This document shows positions 1-9,800 of a stretch of DNA of 42,492 nt, piece by piece. The DNA is from a virus, in IMG/VR virus record IMGVR_UViG_3300028414_001077, positions 1 to 42,492 of that record; one strand, 5' to 3'. The position numbers and the translations under genes are program-made. The notes under the pieces are model-generated. The model ran no database searches. It was not told the origin of the DNA and saw only the letters and a program-made list of their open reading frames with translations. How positions within the stretch are numbered: the first letter of the stretch is position 1; each line of letters begins with the position of its first letter.

Positions 1-984
1 AGCAGTTATAGATGTACCACCACTATTTGTAGTACTAATGATAATATCAGCATTGTCCTCTTCATTCCTAATAAATAAGGCATCTGTATTAAAAGTTGAT
101 ACATACCCTAAAAAACCTTTCCTTTCTGTAGGGTCCCAAAACTCAATATAATTATTATTTGTTAGTGATGTAGTTTCCAACCTAAGTATTGAACTATTAC
201 CTTTTACATGTAATTCCACATTTGGGGTATTAGTTCCAACACCCAATCTACCCGTACTAGAGCTTAATAAGTCAATAGTAACTCCACTTGTTGACCCGAA
301 ATAAATATTTCCTTCATCATTTGGGTTTATCCTAAGTGGTGAACAAGAATGGATATTAGAAACATGTATATCACTTATACAAGTACCTGAAGTATTACCA
401 GTAAATTCTAAACCACTTAAATCAATTGATGAAGTACTTGAACCATCATTTAAATTTAATATTAAATCAGTGTTAACTAATGTACCACCAGTAACAAAAG
501 TATCATTAACATCTATAGTAGACAAATCAACAGTAAATGCTGAAAGAGTATCATTTCTATCAAAAGTGATTAAACCAGTATTATTATTATATGTACCACC
601 AGTCACGTAGTAATTAGCTAATCCACCAATTACAACACTAGCACCGTCATTCCTAACTAGAGTAAGTGTATCAGAAACATCATTAAATGTACCACCAGTA
701 ACAAAAGTATCATTACCATTTACAATATCTAATATATTAGTACCACCAGATAAATAAGTGTTAGCTTCAATAGTATTTGCTGTAAACGAATTAATACCAT
801 TAACATTACTATTAAATGTTATAACCCCAGTACCCATTGTAATAGTTGTATCACCACTACAACTTTGAATTAAATTAGTATAAAGTGATGTACAAGCACT
901 AAGTGTTGGACTCCCACCAGTTAATGATAAGGGTTCAATTATAAATGTTTTATTAATGTTAGGTGTATTACTATTACAACTCAT
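1..984 (-). CDS. Tail fibre / adhesin, C-terminus outside window
   Basis: The reading frame is open from an ATG at 984 down to base 1, giving 328 codons with no stop, so the C-terminal part lies outside the window. The protein is rich in Thr, Gly, Asn and Ser and carries repeated units of the type NDTFVTGGT followed by short beta-strand stretches. Later comes a GVGTNTPNVELHVKG unit, the VGIGT-type repeat common in trimeric phage fibres. This composition and repeat pattern point to a beta-rich trimeric tail fibre. It lies 11 bases downstream of the gp15-like gene on the same strand, so it is probably transcribed with the neck genes. Whether it ends in an S74 chaperone domain cannot be seen. 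The fibre role is well supported, the receptor unknown. Confidence 0.8.
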   Translation of the reverse strand, partial: MSCNSNTPNINKTFIIEPLSLTGGSPTLSACTSLYTNLIQSCSGDTTITMGTGVITFNSNVNGINSFTANTIEANTYLSGGTNILDIVNGNDTFVTGGTFNDVSDTLTLVRNDGASVVIGGLANYYVTGGTYNNNTGLITFDRNDTLSAFTVDLSTIDVNDTFVTGGTLVNTDLILNLNDGSSTSSIDLSGLEFTGNTSGTCISDIHVSNIHSCSPLRINPNDEGNIYFGSTSGVTIDLLSSSTGRLGVGTNTPNVELHVKGNSSILRLETTSLTNNNYIEFWDPTERKGFLGYVSTFNTDALFIRNEEDNADIIISTTNSGGTSITA

Positions 985-995
985 AAGTCCTTATG

Positions 996-2048
996 TTATA
1001 TTATATTTCCAAGTAAAGTGAATTTACCAGTGGAATAAAAATCTTTATTTATTTTAATATATATTGAGTCGCCAGTACTAACGACTATGGGTGTTACTAA
1101 ATCAATACCATTAAACTTCTCAACACCATTAACTTTTATAACTATGTTATTAACATCTTCAATATTTACAATATCTGTAAACTTAATATCAAAGTCAGGT
1201 GTAAATGTGAAATCTGGTTCTGATTTAGGTTTAAATATTACGTTATAATTAACCGAACCATCAGTAGCATTAGTACTCATAGTTACTCTAGGAACAATTG
1301 GTTTGTCATCAACTTCAACTACTGCTAAAGCTCTATTAATAGCTGGTATAACTTCAAACTTTTCCTCATCTAAAATATAACCTTGAAGTCTTATTTCAAA
1401 TGGTTGAACATAAAATCTTTTATTTTCAAAATCATCAATATTAGACTCATCACCAATACTTTCCAATAATAACGGCATTGGATGACCATTAATCTTAATG
1501 TAATACTGAATAGCGTTAAAAGCTTGTTGAATCATTATATTAAACTTATTTAAGTCTCTCATTCTGTTACAGAACAATCTAACTTCATAATTAATATCTA
1601 CTGAAGTTGGTTGAGGAATCTTATACATATCAATACCTCTTCTACCACCCTCAAATGTAGGAACTTTCATATATGTATATGTGTTTCTACCAGGAATATT
1701 ATAAAGACCAGCTTGGTTTTTACCCACTTGAGGATTCGGTTGCCTAACTATTGTTATAAAAGGCATCTTAATATTCTTATACTTATCGGAGTGTTGCCAT
1801 GTCTTTGAAAACTCTGACCACCTTTGAAGTGTTAAGAATAATACTGGAACCTTTTCACCATCTAATACAAGTTCTAAATCTTTCTCAACAAACTCTATAA
1901 ATGATTTATCCATATCTTCATACATAACACCTCTAGGTAGAAATGTACCATGTTCGGTTATATCCTCAAGAATCTCTCTTCTTCTCTCTGGACCAACCTT
2001 ACCCTTAATAAATTTTAAATTCTTCCTAAATCCTTTTGGCATTCCCAT
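996..2048 (-). CDS. Tail sheath stabilizer / tail terminator, T4 gp15-like
   Basis: A 350-residue protein whose middle resembles the T4 gp15 tail-completion family. It has an IPQPTSVDINYEVRLFCNRM stretch (a beta strand giving a partial-basis tail-terminator fold). This is followed by a helix, a PLLLES turn, a short acidic loop and a closing strand ending in RLQGYIL, matching the end of the gp15 core. The last ~120 residues look like an added beta-domain. T4 gp15 is about 272 residues, so this version is longer. In T4 the protein caps the tail tube and sheath and joins the tail to the neck. The neighbouring gp14-like gene, separated only by a homing endonuclease, supports the call. The assignment is from remembered family pattern, not an alignment, so it is moderate. 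Confidence 0.5.
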   Translation of the reverse strand: MGMPKGFRKNLKFIKGKVGPERRREILEDITEHGTFLPRGVMYEDMDKSFIEFVEKDLELVLDGEKVPVLFLTLQRWSEFSKTWQHSDKYKNIKMPFITIVRQPNPQVGKNQAGLYNIPGRNTYTYMKVPTFEGGRRGIDMYKIPQPTSVDINYEVRLFCNRMRDLNKFNIMIQQAFNAIQYYIKINGHPMPLLLESIGDESNIDDFENKRFYVQPFEIRLQGYILDEEKFEVIPAINRALAVVEVDDKPIVPRVTMSTNATDGSVNYNVIFKPKSEPDFTFTPDFDIKFTDIVNIEDVNNIVIKVNGVEKFNGIDLVTPIVVSTGDSIYIKINKDFYSTGKFTLLGNII

Positions 2049-2060
2049 ATTAAATTATTT

Positions 2061-2828
2061 TTATAATCCTTCTTTATATTTCCAGTGATAACCACCAGCT
2101 GTTTTTCTATCACCTCTAAGTACAGCATTTATATGACCATATACCAATTTAACTGAAGTAACAGAATCCCATTCCTTTATTATTTTTCCGTTTTTATCTA
2201 TTTGTAAAATCTTTTTTGGTTTTTGTTTATTATGTCTTTCTTTTATAATTTCTAATTCTTTTAATGATAGTGGCTCATTTGAATACCTCCATATAAACCC
2301 ACCAGCACTATTCCTCTTTCTTTTAACAACCAAATCAATATTAGATATACCTAAATCAGATTTAACCTTATTAACCGATTCCCACTCACCTATTAAATCA
2401 CCTTGAAGTGTATATTGTAATACACTACCTTTAATACTTGACTTAATTAATATATTAATATTCTTGGGTATCTTACCTTTTTTAGCGTTAGACATCTTCT
2501 TTTTAGTTTCTTCAGATACTATTCTACCATAGGTTCCCTCACCACCCTTTGTCATGTTTTTCAAATCAAAACCCCAAGAATGCATTTGTTCTATCCAATA
2601 CATTTCCCAGAATACCCAATCATTTACCGTAACTTCATCAATTATTTCTAATATTGGTTTTTTTCCTTTATTAATTAAAGATTTAATCCAAGCATCTCTT
2701 TTATTTAATCTATTTTTATTCCTAGCATCAAATATATGTCTATAATATCTATGTTTAATATCTTTAGCTTTACCCACGTACTTAACTCCTTCGGAATCTG
2801 ATAATGTATATATTTTAATTGTCTTCAT
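2061..2828 (-). CDS. Free-standing GIY-YIG homing endonuclease with NUMOD domains
   Basis: A 255-residue protein. The N-terminus has the GIY-YIG core in degenerate form: IYTL near residue 6 and KYVGKA near 16, then an Arg-rich helix (KHRYYRH), a Glu-containing helix (FWEMYWIEQM) and the NMTKGGEG segment typical of the family. A NUMOD3-type element (SEETKKKMSNAKKGK) follows. Two NUMOD1-like DNA-binding repeats come last, each with a GEW or KEW strand, a helix and an AGGFIWRY or AGGYHWKY end. It sits between two neck genes with gaps of 12 and 15 bases, the usual position for phage homing genes that cut intron-less or intron-free alleles of a neighbour. It probably mobilises itself by cutting a related phage's neck locus. 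The family call is strong, the target inferred. Confidence 0.88.
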   Translation of the reverse strand: MKTIKIYTLSDSEGVKYVGKAKDIKHRYYRHIFDARNKNRLNKRDAWIKSLINKGKKPILEIIDEVTVNDWVFWEMYWIEQMHSWGFDLKNMTKGGEGTYGRIVSEETKKKMSNAKKGKIPKNINILIKSSIKGSVLQYTLQGDLIGEWESVNKVKSDLGISNIDLVVKRKRNSAGGFIWRYSNEPLSLKELEIIKERHNKQKPKKILQIDKNGKIIKEWDSVTSVKLVYGHINAVLRGDRKTAGGYHWKYKEGL

Positions 2829-2843
2829 ATTAATATAATATCA

Positions 2844-3365
2844 TTAAAGGCCACGGAACTCATCTTCTTCCACACTAGCACAAACAACTGTCCTAAATGC
2901 ACCCTTATATCCCATAATAGTATGTTTGTTATCGTAATTCTTAATACCATCATTACTAACTGAGAAATATCTAATATCAGTTTCACTAACTTGATACCCA
3001 ACATAATCACCATAATTAAGTTCAACACCTAATTCCTCCAATTGAGCATCATAGATACCAAAAGTTAATTGACCATCTTGTAAATATCTAAGAGAACCAG
3101 AACCACTATTATAAGCTTTGTTTTCAGGTTCATTCATAATAGGAATAACCCTCAACTCAACTGGTGGGAAAAACTTAATCCCATCCTTAACAGCTTCACC
3201 ATATAAATCATCAGATTCAGTTCTTTCTCTATCAACCCTATATAGGATGACAACAAAGTTACCATCACCTTCTATAGCCTCTCTACCGAAAGAAACCTCT
3301 AAGTTAAAATCTTCTTCTGAAAAAAATTTATTGATTCTATTTATGGGTACGTTCTTCTTTGGCAT
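2844..3365 (-). CDS. Neck protein, T4 gp14-like
   Basis: A 173-residue protein, shorter than T4 gp14 (about 256). The order of features is similar: an LYRVDRE strand where gp14 has its YYVPRE, a DDLYGEA loop, a TFGIYDAQLEELG strand, then GDYVGYQVSETDIRYFSVS, equivalent to the gp14 segment that reads 'GD-iyfp...lFeI'. T4 gp14 forms part of the head-tail connector ring below the portal. The gene heads a minus-strand run with the gp15-like gene and lies close to the gp13-like gene across the divergent helicase unit. Its start ATG at 3365 has an ATATTTATC motif about 35 bases upstream. The fold match is from memory of the family and is moderate. Confidence 0.45.
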   Translation of the reverse strand: MPKKNVPINRINKFFSEEDFNLEVSFGREAIEGDGNFVVILYRVDRERTESDDLYGEAVKDGIKFFPPVELRVIPIMNEPENKAYNSGSGSLRYLQDGQLTFGIYDAQLEELGVELNYGDYVGYQVSETDIRYFSVSNDGIKNYDNKHTIMGYKGAFRTVVCASVEEDEFRGL

Positions 3366-3400
3366 AATAAGTTATTTTTTATTTTCGTAATATCTTTTTA

Positions 3401-3409
3401 GATAAATAT
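3401..3409 (-). promoter_or_regulatory. Late-type promoter motif ATATTTATC upstream of gp14-like gene
   Basis: Read on the minus strand, the sequence is ATATTTATC, 35 bases before the gp14-like ATG. The same ATATTTAT(A/C) element recurs before the gp13-like gene, two fibre genes, the small virion gene at 10872, the gene at 23937 and the glycosyltransferase at 26579. There is no TTG box 20 bases upstream. A promoter role is inferred from recurrence only. Confidence 0.4.
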
Positions 3410-3437
3410 TTGGAAACAAAGAATAATCAGTAAACTA

Positions 3438-3468
3438 TTGATTTTTTATAAAAAATTCGTTATATTTA
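3438..3468 (+). promoter_or_regulatory. Bacteroidota-type promoter for the SNF2 helicase gene
   Basis: TTG at 3438-3440, a 20-base spacer, and TATATTTA at 3461-3468 fit the Bacteroidota consensus (TTG, 19-21 bases, TAnnTTTG) except for the last base. Transcription would begin near 3475, giving a leader of about 25 bases before the TTG start at 3501. It lies in the 135-base divergent gap between the gp14-like and helicase genes. Confidence 0.55.
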
Positions 3469-3500
3469 AGTAATAACGATATTGTTAAATTATTTTAAAA

Positions 3501-5360
3501 TTGATAAATTTGGACGATATAAAAGGGCGTTCAGCTATTACTATATTGGAAAATTATACTGGTAAAAACCCTTACTTAAAGAAATTAAAATTAAAATTAA
3601 GTAAGAGTGGTAAGCTAAAACTTACAGCAAATCAAACCAAGTATATTATAAACAATCATGATAAGGAACCTATTCATGTGAATAAGGTTATTAGTATAAC
3701 TACGTACCTAGGTGAGGAACTAAAACAACATTATAATTTATCATTTGTTCCAGAGAAAATACTTTTTGAATATATCTTAGCAGAAAGTGAAAAGGTTTAT
3801 CACGTATATGGTAAACTAAAAAGAAATCAAGATAAATCTGAAATGTACTTCATACCAAAAACACAAGTACTTGATGACCCATTCTATAAAGAAGTTGATA
3901 TAGATGTTGACTTCACAAAATACATAGAGTTAGACCAATTCCAACTTAAAGACGGAACAATAGGTAGAACACCTTACGAACATCAAATAAATGGTGTTAA
4001 GTTCTTATTAACAAATAAGGGTTGTCTTTTAGCTGACGACATGGGGCTTGGGAAAACGATGATGAGTGTTATAGCAGCAATAGAATCTGGTGCTAAAAAA
4101 ATACTAATTGTTTGTCCTTCAGCAGTTAAGATTAACTGGGAAAGAGAAATACAATACTTCCAAGAAATGGATACAGCCATAATTGAAGGTAAGAGATGGA
4201 AGGATGCTAAGTTTACTATTATAAATTATGACATACTTAAAAATTTCCATGAAATACCAGATAAGAATATAAGGGAAGAAGATATCTGTTGGGATAGTCA
4301 AGAACTAGTTAAAGCTAATTTTGATTTAATTATTATTGATGAGGCACATAAATTAAAAAACCCTAATAGTAATAGAGGCGCTATAATGAAAGACTTATGT
4401 ACTAACTACGGTGACAAAAAAGTGTGGTTACTTAGCGGTACCCCAGTAGCTAACAGACCAATGGATTATTATAATTTATTGAAGTTGATAAAATCACCAA
4501 TAGCTGATAACTGGAAACACTTTGTTTTAAGATATTGTGAGGGTAGACAAATAACCACAACACTTAAGAATGGTAGACAAAAAAGAGTTTGGTTGACAAA
4601 CGGAGCTTCCAACCTAGAAGAACTAGCATTAAAGACTAAACATGTTTACTTACGAAGACTTAAGACTGAGATAGGCGATATGCCAGAAAAGAATGTCGTA
4701 CCATTATACCATAAGTTTAATAAGAAACAATGGGCTAATTATGACAACCTATGGGAAGAGTACCTTGAAGAAAGGAGAGCTAAGAAAAAAAGAGGTGAAC
4801 CAGAAAGAGACTTAGTTGAGTTAGGTCTTTTAAGGAAATATGTTGCCATGGAAGCCATTCCTAAGACCATAGAGCAAGCCGAAGAGATTTTAGAGCAAGG
4901 ACATAAGGTTATTATATTTTGTAGCTTTACAGACGAATTAATGGAGTTGGAGAATTACTTTGGTAATAAATGTGTCATACATCACGGTTCTATGAGTGAT
5001 AAGGATAAACAAAAATCAATCGATAAATTTCAACAATCAGATAAGGTTACAGTGTTTATTGGTAATATTATATCAGCTGGTGTTGGTATCACACTTACTG
5101 AAGCCACACATGTAATATTTAATTCATTTGACTGGGTGCCAGGAAACAACGAACAAGCGGAAGATAGGAGTTACAGAATTGGTCAGAAGAATAATGTAAC
5201 GGTGTATTATCAATTATTTGAAGATACGGTATCAATAAGAATATGGGGTACTCTACAAAGAAAACAAAATATCATTGACACCATAATGGGTCAAGTAGAA
5301 ATAAATGAAGATGACGTTATAGGTCAGATGCTAGATGAAATAATAGAAGATTATGAATAA
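3501..5360 (+). CDS. SNF2-family DNA helicase/translocase
   Basis: A 619-residue superfamily 2 ATPase of the SNF2 branch. Motif I is DDMGLGKT (179-186), motif II is DEAH (280-283) and motif III is LSGTP (311-315). Near the C-terminus are the SAGVGITLTEA segment and the EDRSYRIGQ arginine-finger motif typical of SNF2 proteins. About 150 N-terminal residues precede the ATPase core, including an NYTGKNPYLKKLK segment, and may bind DNA or a partner. Such phage enzymes probably remodel replication forks or recombination intermediates, as T4 UvsW does, but the exact role is inferred. The start is a TTG at 3501; no in-frame ATG occurs before residue 115. The last 8 bases overlap the glutaredoxin gene, showing coupling. 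A host-type promoter lies just upstream. Confidence 0.92.
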   Translation: MINLDDIKGRSAITILENYTGKNPYLKKLKLKLSKSGKLKLTANQTKYIINNHDKEPIHVNKVISITTYLGEELKQHYNLSFVPEKILFEYILAESEKVYHVYGKLKRNQDKSEMYFIPKTQVLDDPFYKEVDIDVDFTKYIELDQFQLKDGTIGRTPYEHQINGVKFLLTNKGCLLADDMGLGKTMMSVIAAIESGAKKILIVCPSAVKINWEREIQYFQEMDTAIIEGKRWKDAKFTIINYDILKNFHEIPDKNIREEDICWDSQELVKANFDLIIIDEAHKLKNPNSNRGAIMKDLCTNYGDKKVWLLSGTPVANRPMDYYNLLKLIKSPIADNWKHFVLRYCEGRQITTTLKNGRQKRVWLTNGASNLEELALKTKHVYLRRLKTEIGDMPEKNVVPLYHKFNKKQWANYDNLWEEYLEERRAKKKRGEPERDLVELGLLRKYVAMEAIPKTIEQAEEILEQGHKVIIFCSFTDELMELENYFGNKCVIHHGSMSDKDKQKSIDKFQQSDKVTVFIGNIISAGVGITLTEATHVIFNSFDWVPGNNEQAEDRSYRIGQKNNVTVYYQLFEDTVSIRIWGTLQRKQNIIDTIMGQVEINEDDVIGQMLDEIIEDYE

Positions 5361-5622
5361 AGTAAGATTATACGGATTTAAAGATTGTCCATACTGTCAA
5401 GAAATTAAAGGACTATTTGATAAAGATGGTTTAGATTATATCTATGTTGATATTGAAGACAAAAAAAACGACAAAGAGGTTGATAAGATAATGAAGATTG
5501 GTAAAACAGATAGTGTGCCAATCATATTGGTTAATAAAACATTGTTATCACCAGAAGTAAGTTTCAAGACTATACAAGAAGCTTTTGATTTAACTAAAAA
5601 ATTCTTATCTGAAGAAAATTAA
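5353..5622 (+). CDS. Glutaredoxin
   Basis: An 89-residue thioredoxin-fold protein with the CPYC redox motif at residues 12-15, preceded by the first beta strand (VRLYGFKD), and the cis-proline loop DSVPIILV around residues 55-62. Length and order match bacterial and phage glutaredoxins such as T4 NrdC, which supply electrons to ribonucleotide reductase. No reductase gene is in the window, so the partner may be elsewhere in the genome or the host enzyme. The ATG overlaps the end of the helicase gene by 8 bases, so the two are translated together. Confidence 0.9.
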   Translation: MNKVRLYGFKDCPYCQEIKGLFDKDGLDYIYVDIEDKKNDKEVDKIMKIGKTDSVPIILVNKTLLSPEVSFKTIQEAFDLTKKFLSEEN

Positions 5623-5641
5623 AAGATTACTAGTTTTTATA

Positions 5642-5650
5642 ATATTTATA
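5642..5650 (+). promoter_or_regulatory. Late-type promoter motif ATATTTATA upstream of gp13-like gene
   Basis: ATATTTATA ends 15 bases before the ATG at 5666, in the 43-base gap after the glutaredoxin gene. No TTG box lies 20 bases upstream. It would give the neck gene its own late start inside an otherwise early unit. The function is inferred from recurrence of the motif. Confidence 0.45.
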
Positions 5651-5665
5651 TAATAAATAGATATT

Positions 5666-6814
5666 ATGCCGATTAGTAACGAAGACAAGAACAGAATATT
5701 TGAACAATTTAGGGTATCTATGGGTGCCCCTCTTCGTCAGATTGAATTAACTGACGATATGTTGTGTACGCTATTGGATATTGCTATTGAAGACTATGCG
5801 CAATACGTACAAGAATGGCTTATAGAACATCAATGGCAATCATTACTAGGTCAAAACATAGACACTACAGACATGGCTTTCGCTTTGAGTGTTAGAGATT
5901 TTGATTTCATGACCCAATACACATACGCATACTCAAAACAAGTAGGATTACAAGCTAGAGGTCCTTGGGAACTTAAAAAGGATTATGTAACATTAGAAAA
6001 TGGAAGACAAGTTTATGAAATACCACCTGGTAGAGAAGTAAATGAAGTTTTATGGATTACACCTCCCACAACACAAGCAGCCTTATTCGCTAACTACGGT
6101 GGACTAGATTATGGTTTCGCTGGTGGTTACGGACAACTTGGTGGTGTTGGTGGTGGTGGAAACGGATATGGTTTCGGTGGAAACGGTGGGTACTACATCG
6201 CACCAGCATACGATATTTTACTTACTGCTAGTGATTTAAACCTTAAGAATAGGTTATTAAGAAGTGAATTAGCATATAAATTAACTGCTGGTCCTAACGG
6301 AAGTAGATTATTACACCTATTATCAACACCAGGTTCTAAGTTTACCTTTGGTCATGGTATTGGTGGTCCAGGAAGTTCTATTAACTTAACTGGATGTCAG
6401 GTATGGTATTTTTATTATGATACAGATGCATCGAATGTTGATGATTGTAGAGCAGATAACCCAGACATTATTAAATTACCTAATGATGTACCTTTATCTA
6501 AATTAGATTTTGCTGATTTTAATGAACCTACCAAGACACTTGTTAGACAGTTATTTATATCTGAAGCTAAAAGAGCTCTAGGTAGAACAAGAGGAAAGTT
6601 TGGTGGTATTGTAGGTCCTCCAGAAGCCGAAAGAACTATGGATTATGAATCTTTATTATCTGAAGGTAATGATGAAAGAAAATCAGTACTTGAAAGACTT
6701 GATACTAGACTTGATAGATTGTCATCCACAAAACAAATTGAAAGAGCAGCTAATGAATCTGAATTCTTAAATAAACATTTAAAATTCCGACCATTAGGTT
6801 TCTACATAAAATAA
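5666..6814 (+). CDS. Neck protein, T4 gp13-like
   Basis: A 382-residue protein. The N-terminus carries LGAP-type helices close to the T4 gp13 start: FRVSMGAPLRQIELTDDML and then IAIEDYAQYVQEW, where gp13 has RRLGAPIINVELT and ALELYGEYH. A glycine-rich loop follows (about residues 143-182), at the same relative place as the Gly-rich segment of gp13. The C-terminus has an EAKRALGRTRGKFGGIVGPP helix-and-loop and an ERL-rich end as in gp13. T4 gp13 (309 residues) joins the portal to the tail with gp14. The length difference is mostly in the glycine-rich loop and the C-terminal tail. It lies on the opposite strand from the gp14 and gp15 homologues. A strong terminator follows. Confidence 0.65.
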   Translation: MPISNEDKNRIFEQFRVSMGAPLRQIELTDDMLCTLLDIAIEDYAQYVQEWLIEHQWQSLLGQNIDTTDMAFALSVRDFDFMTQYTYAYSKQVGLQARGPWELKKDYVTLENGRQVYEIPPGREVNEVLWITPPTTQAALFANYGGLDYGFAGGYGQLGGVGGGGNGYGFGGNGGYYIAPAYDILLTASDLNLKNRLLRSELAYKLTAGPNGSRLLHLLSTPGSKFTFGHGIGGPGSSINLTGCQVWYFYYDTDASNVDDCRADNPDIIKLPNDVPLSKLDFADFNEPTKTLVRQLFISEAKRALGRTRGKFGGIVGPPEAERTMDYESLLSEGNDERKSVLERLDTRLDRLSSTKQIERAANESEFLNKHLKFRPLGFYIK

Positions 6815-6826
6815 ATACAAAAAAAT

Positions 6827-6855
6827 AAAGGAGCTTTAATTAGCTCCTTTTTTAT
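6827..6855. terminator. Bidirectional intrinsic terminator
   Basis: A perfect 9-bp stem (6827-6835 with 6842-6850, core AAAGGAGCT) with a 6-base loop. An A-run lies on the left and a T-run on the right, so it can work in both directions. It lies between the converging gp13-like and DNA polymerase genes and reaches to the polymerase stop codon. Confidence 0.9.
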
Positions 6856-6856
6856 T

Positions 6857-9800
6857 TTAATCGTTTTCAAATTTTATAATTAAATCATCTGGTTTTTGAT
6901 TCTTAGCTTTATCTAAATTATTTTGATAACTCATTTCCATTTTATAAGCTTTTTCTAAAGTAAGGCTACCAGTTTGATTATAATCCCAGTCTTTTCTAAC
7001 CCACTCACCATCATAACCCATTTCCCAGTAATTATCTTCTAAGAATTTAATCATATCAGCTTTTAACTCATCCATATTTTGAGAAACTGTTTCTGGGTCT
7101 TTATGATTACTTATTGATTCTTTATAATCTAACCATTGTTGATATCTATCATCTACATCATCTTCTAATGTATTATAATAAATCTGTCTTTCTTTAGCTT
7201 TAGGTTCGTATTTAAGTAATATCGAACTATCAGCTAACTCAACACCCCACTTATTGGAAATTAACATGAACTTACCATCCACTTCGAATAAATCACAAAA
7301 ACCTAGAAGTTCTTTAGGTAATTTATTTTTACTCTTCATTTCATCATAATCAGCTATCTCAAGTCTCATACAGATATCATCTAGAAGTCTTTTCTCTTCT
7401 TTAATACCTTCAATTCTTTCTATACGTTTTCTTTCTTTATAATCAGCCCTAAGTTCATCCCATTCTTCTTGTTCCATAAAGTTAGGTAATTTATTAACTG
7501 AATCCCAGAATCTAATTTCTTCATCACTCATACGCATAACATATTCATATGAATCTTGGTCTGATTCTTCAAAAGGTTTACCAGCAATCATTTCACATTG
7601 TTTTTTAGTGAAAGCACTTCTCTCTTTCAATTTAAGAACCTTAGTTTTTTTATCTTTATAAACATCGATAATTATATCATTCCTAATTTCTGGGTCGAAA
7701 CAAACTAATAATGGTTTAATTCTTTTATTAAATGCATCCAAATACTTAGCTACATTATATTCATCAGTTGTATAATCTGGATTCTTCTCTATCTCAACTA
7801 ATGGTACTAACTTACAGTTAAATGCAACCTCTACAACTTGTTTAGTCTTTTTATCCTTAATAGTTTTAATATCAGCATGACTCTTAGCAGTACCAGTGTT
7901 AACATAATAAATAACATCACCTAGATTAACTTTTAAATCATGTTTAAGTATTAATTCCATGTGTGCTTGCCTAGATTTAAGGTTACCAGCTTTATTCTTT
8001 TGTCTACAATAAACATTCTTATAATTGTCTGGTGTAAGTTTAACCTTAGACTTTGATGCAATTTTTGCTACAGGTATTTCATAATTATAAATCTTACTTA
8101 CATAATCATAATACCATTGTATAAACTCATAACCCTTACCATCTAAAAGAAGTCTAACACCCTTATCTAAGAATTCTTCAATATAAACTGGCATTGCCTT
8201 TGACTTAATTGAGTTACCAACTAATTTAACCTTACCATCAATCAAGTTAGCATAATTCTTTCTAGCAAAGTTAATTGTTGAATCACAAACATCATCAATA
8301 TCCAACCCCATTCTACCTTCCATATAGGTTTCATTGAAATCAGCTAATACAGATTCAAGACCAGTTAACTCTGTACCTGGTTCATACTTAGATGTTTTCC
8401 AGTGATTAGCCTTAACAACATACTTAATATCATTAATATGTTCTGGTAATGCAAAGTTAGCACCATCAGTATCCATCACTAATGGCCTGAACCCATGTGT
8501 TTCTTTAAAATGTTTAAGCATAAGTCTTAATGACTGTCTACCTCTACATGTTGTTTCTTCAGCACAATCACTATCACCCCAATTGAATATATAAGGTGCA
8601 CCGTAAGCACCAAAGAATGAGTTAGCTAATATCTTAAGAGGTAATTGTTTTTTATCAAAGTCAGATGCAAATTTATTTTGCTCACTAATCATATTTTTAG
8701 CGTTAGTGGTTCTTTCTGGTGATAACTTATCTTTATTTTTATCAAATAAATCTTGATACTTAGACTTTAACTTCTTAGCATCACCCATCTTAAACTTAAA
8801 TTCATCCCTCTTATCAACAACATATGTTAAAAGACCTTCCATAACACCAGATATATCTAAACTTGGGAATATACCCCATGTTAATTGAGTTTTAGGGTAT
8901 AGTGCCGCGAAATCCAGTTTAGCAACATCTCTAGCGTAACCAACTTCAATAAGTCTAGAAAGACCACCAACGAAGTTTCTCTTCTTCTCTAACGCTGGTA
9001 TACCTAAACCATTTTCATATGACCATGCAGCCATAATCAATTTCCATTGTCCAGCAGTACCCATTGTAGATGAACGCATATATGACGTTGGTAATAACTT
9101 AGCAATTAAATAAGCGGCTTGGTTATATATTGCATCTACCTGGTCTGTTTCCCAAAGGTCATCTAATAGATATCTTTGAACTATATAATCACCCTTGACA
9201 ACCACATACCCTTTTTCTAAGACTCTATCTTCTGTAATCTTATACCAATCACCATCAGAATCATTAAAAGCGTAATCAGAAGTGTCTGACCATGTCTTAT
9301 TAAGAATATCACCAGGAACGTAAACCCTATTCTTTTTAGCCACACCAGAAAATTGTGTAATATACTTAAGTGACCATGATTTTATATCTGAATTAATAGC
9401 TTGTGCCCTACGAACTGAATGTGAAATATCTAACACATTATAACCCCACATAAGAGTTTGTTCAAAAAGTTCTGATTCACCACCTAATTTAAGCATCGAA
9501 TCTTTCCATCTAATTTTTTTATTAGGATTAAGTGTTCTAGCAATACCTGTGATATCTATACTAAGTCTTTCACAACGTCTTTTAATAAATGGCCAATCAA
9601 AGTTAGCATCATTATAAGCTGTTATTAAATCTGGTAATCTTTCATCTATTATTTGGAAGAATCTAATAATATTACGTCTTTCTGAATCTCTTTTTTCTTG
9701 TTCAGTATTACCTCTAGTTTCTAGAACTTCTTCATAACCTCTATTATCTCTCATACCGATTTGGAATATTGCATCAGTTGATGCGTCTAATCCTTCGGTC

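Noticed and set aside
1611-1808. Plus-strand open frame of 65 codons inside the gp15-like gene
   Set aside because: It is the antisense shadow of a well-supported gene, with no start context or family match.
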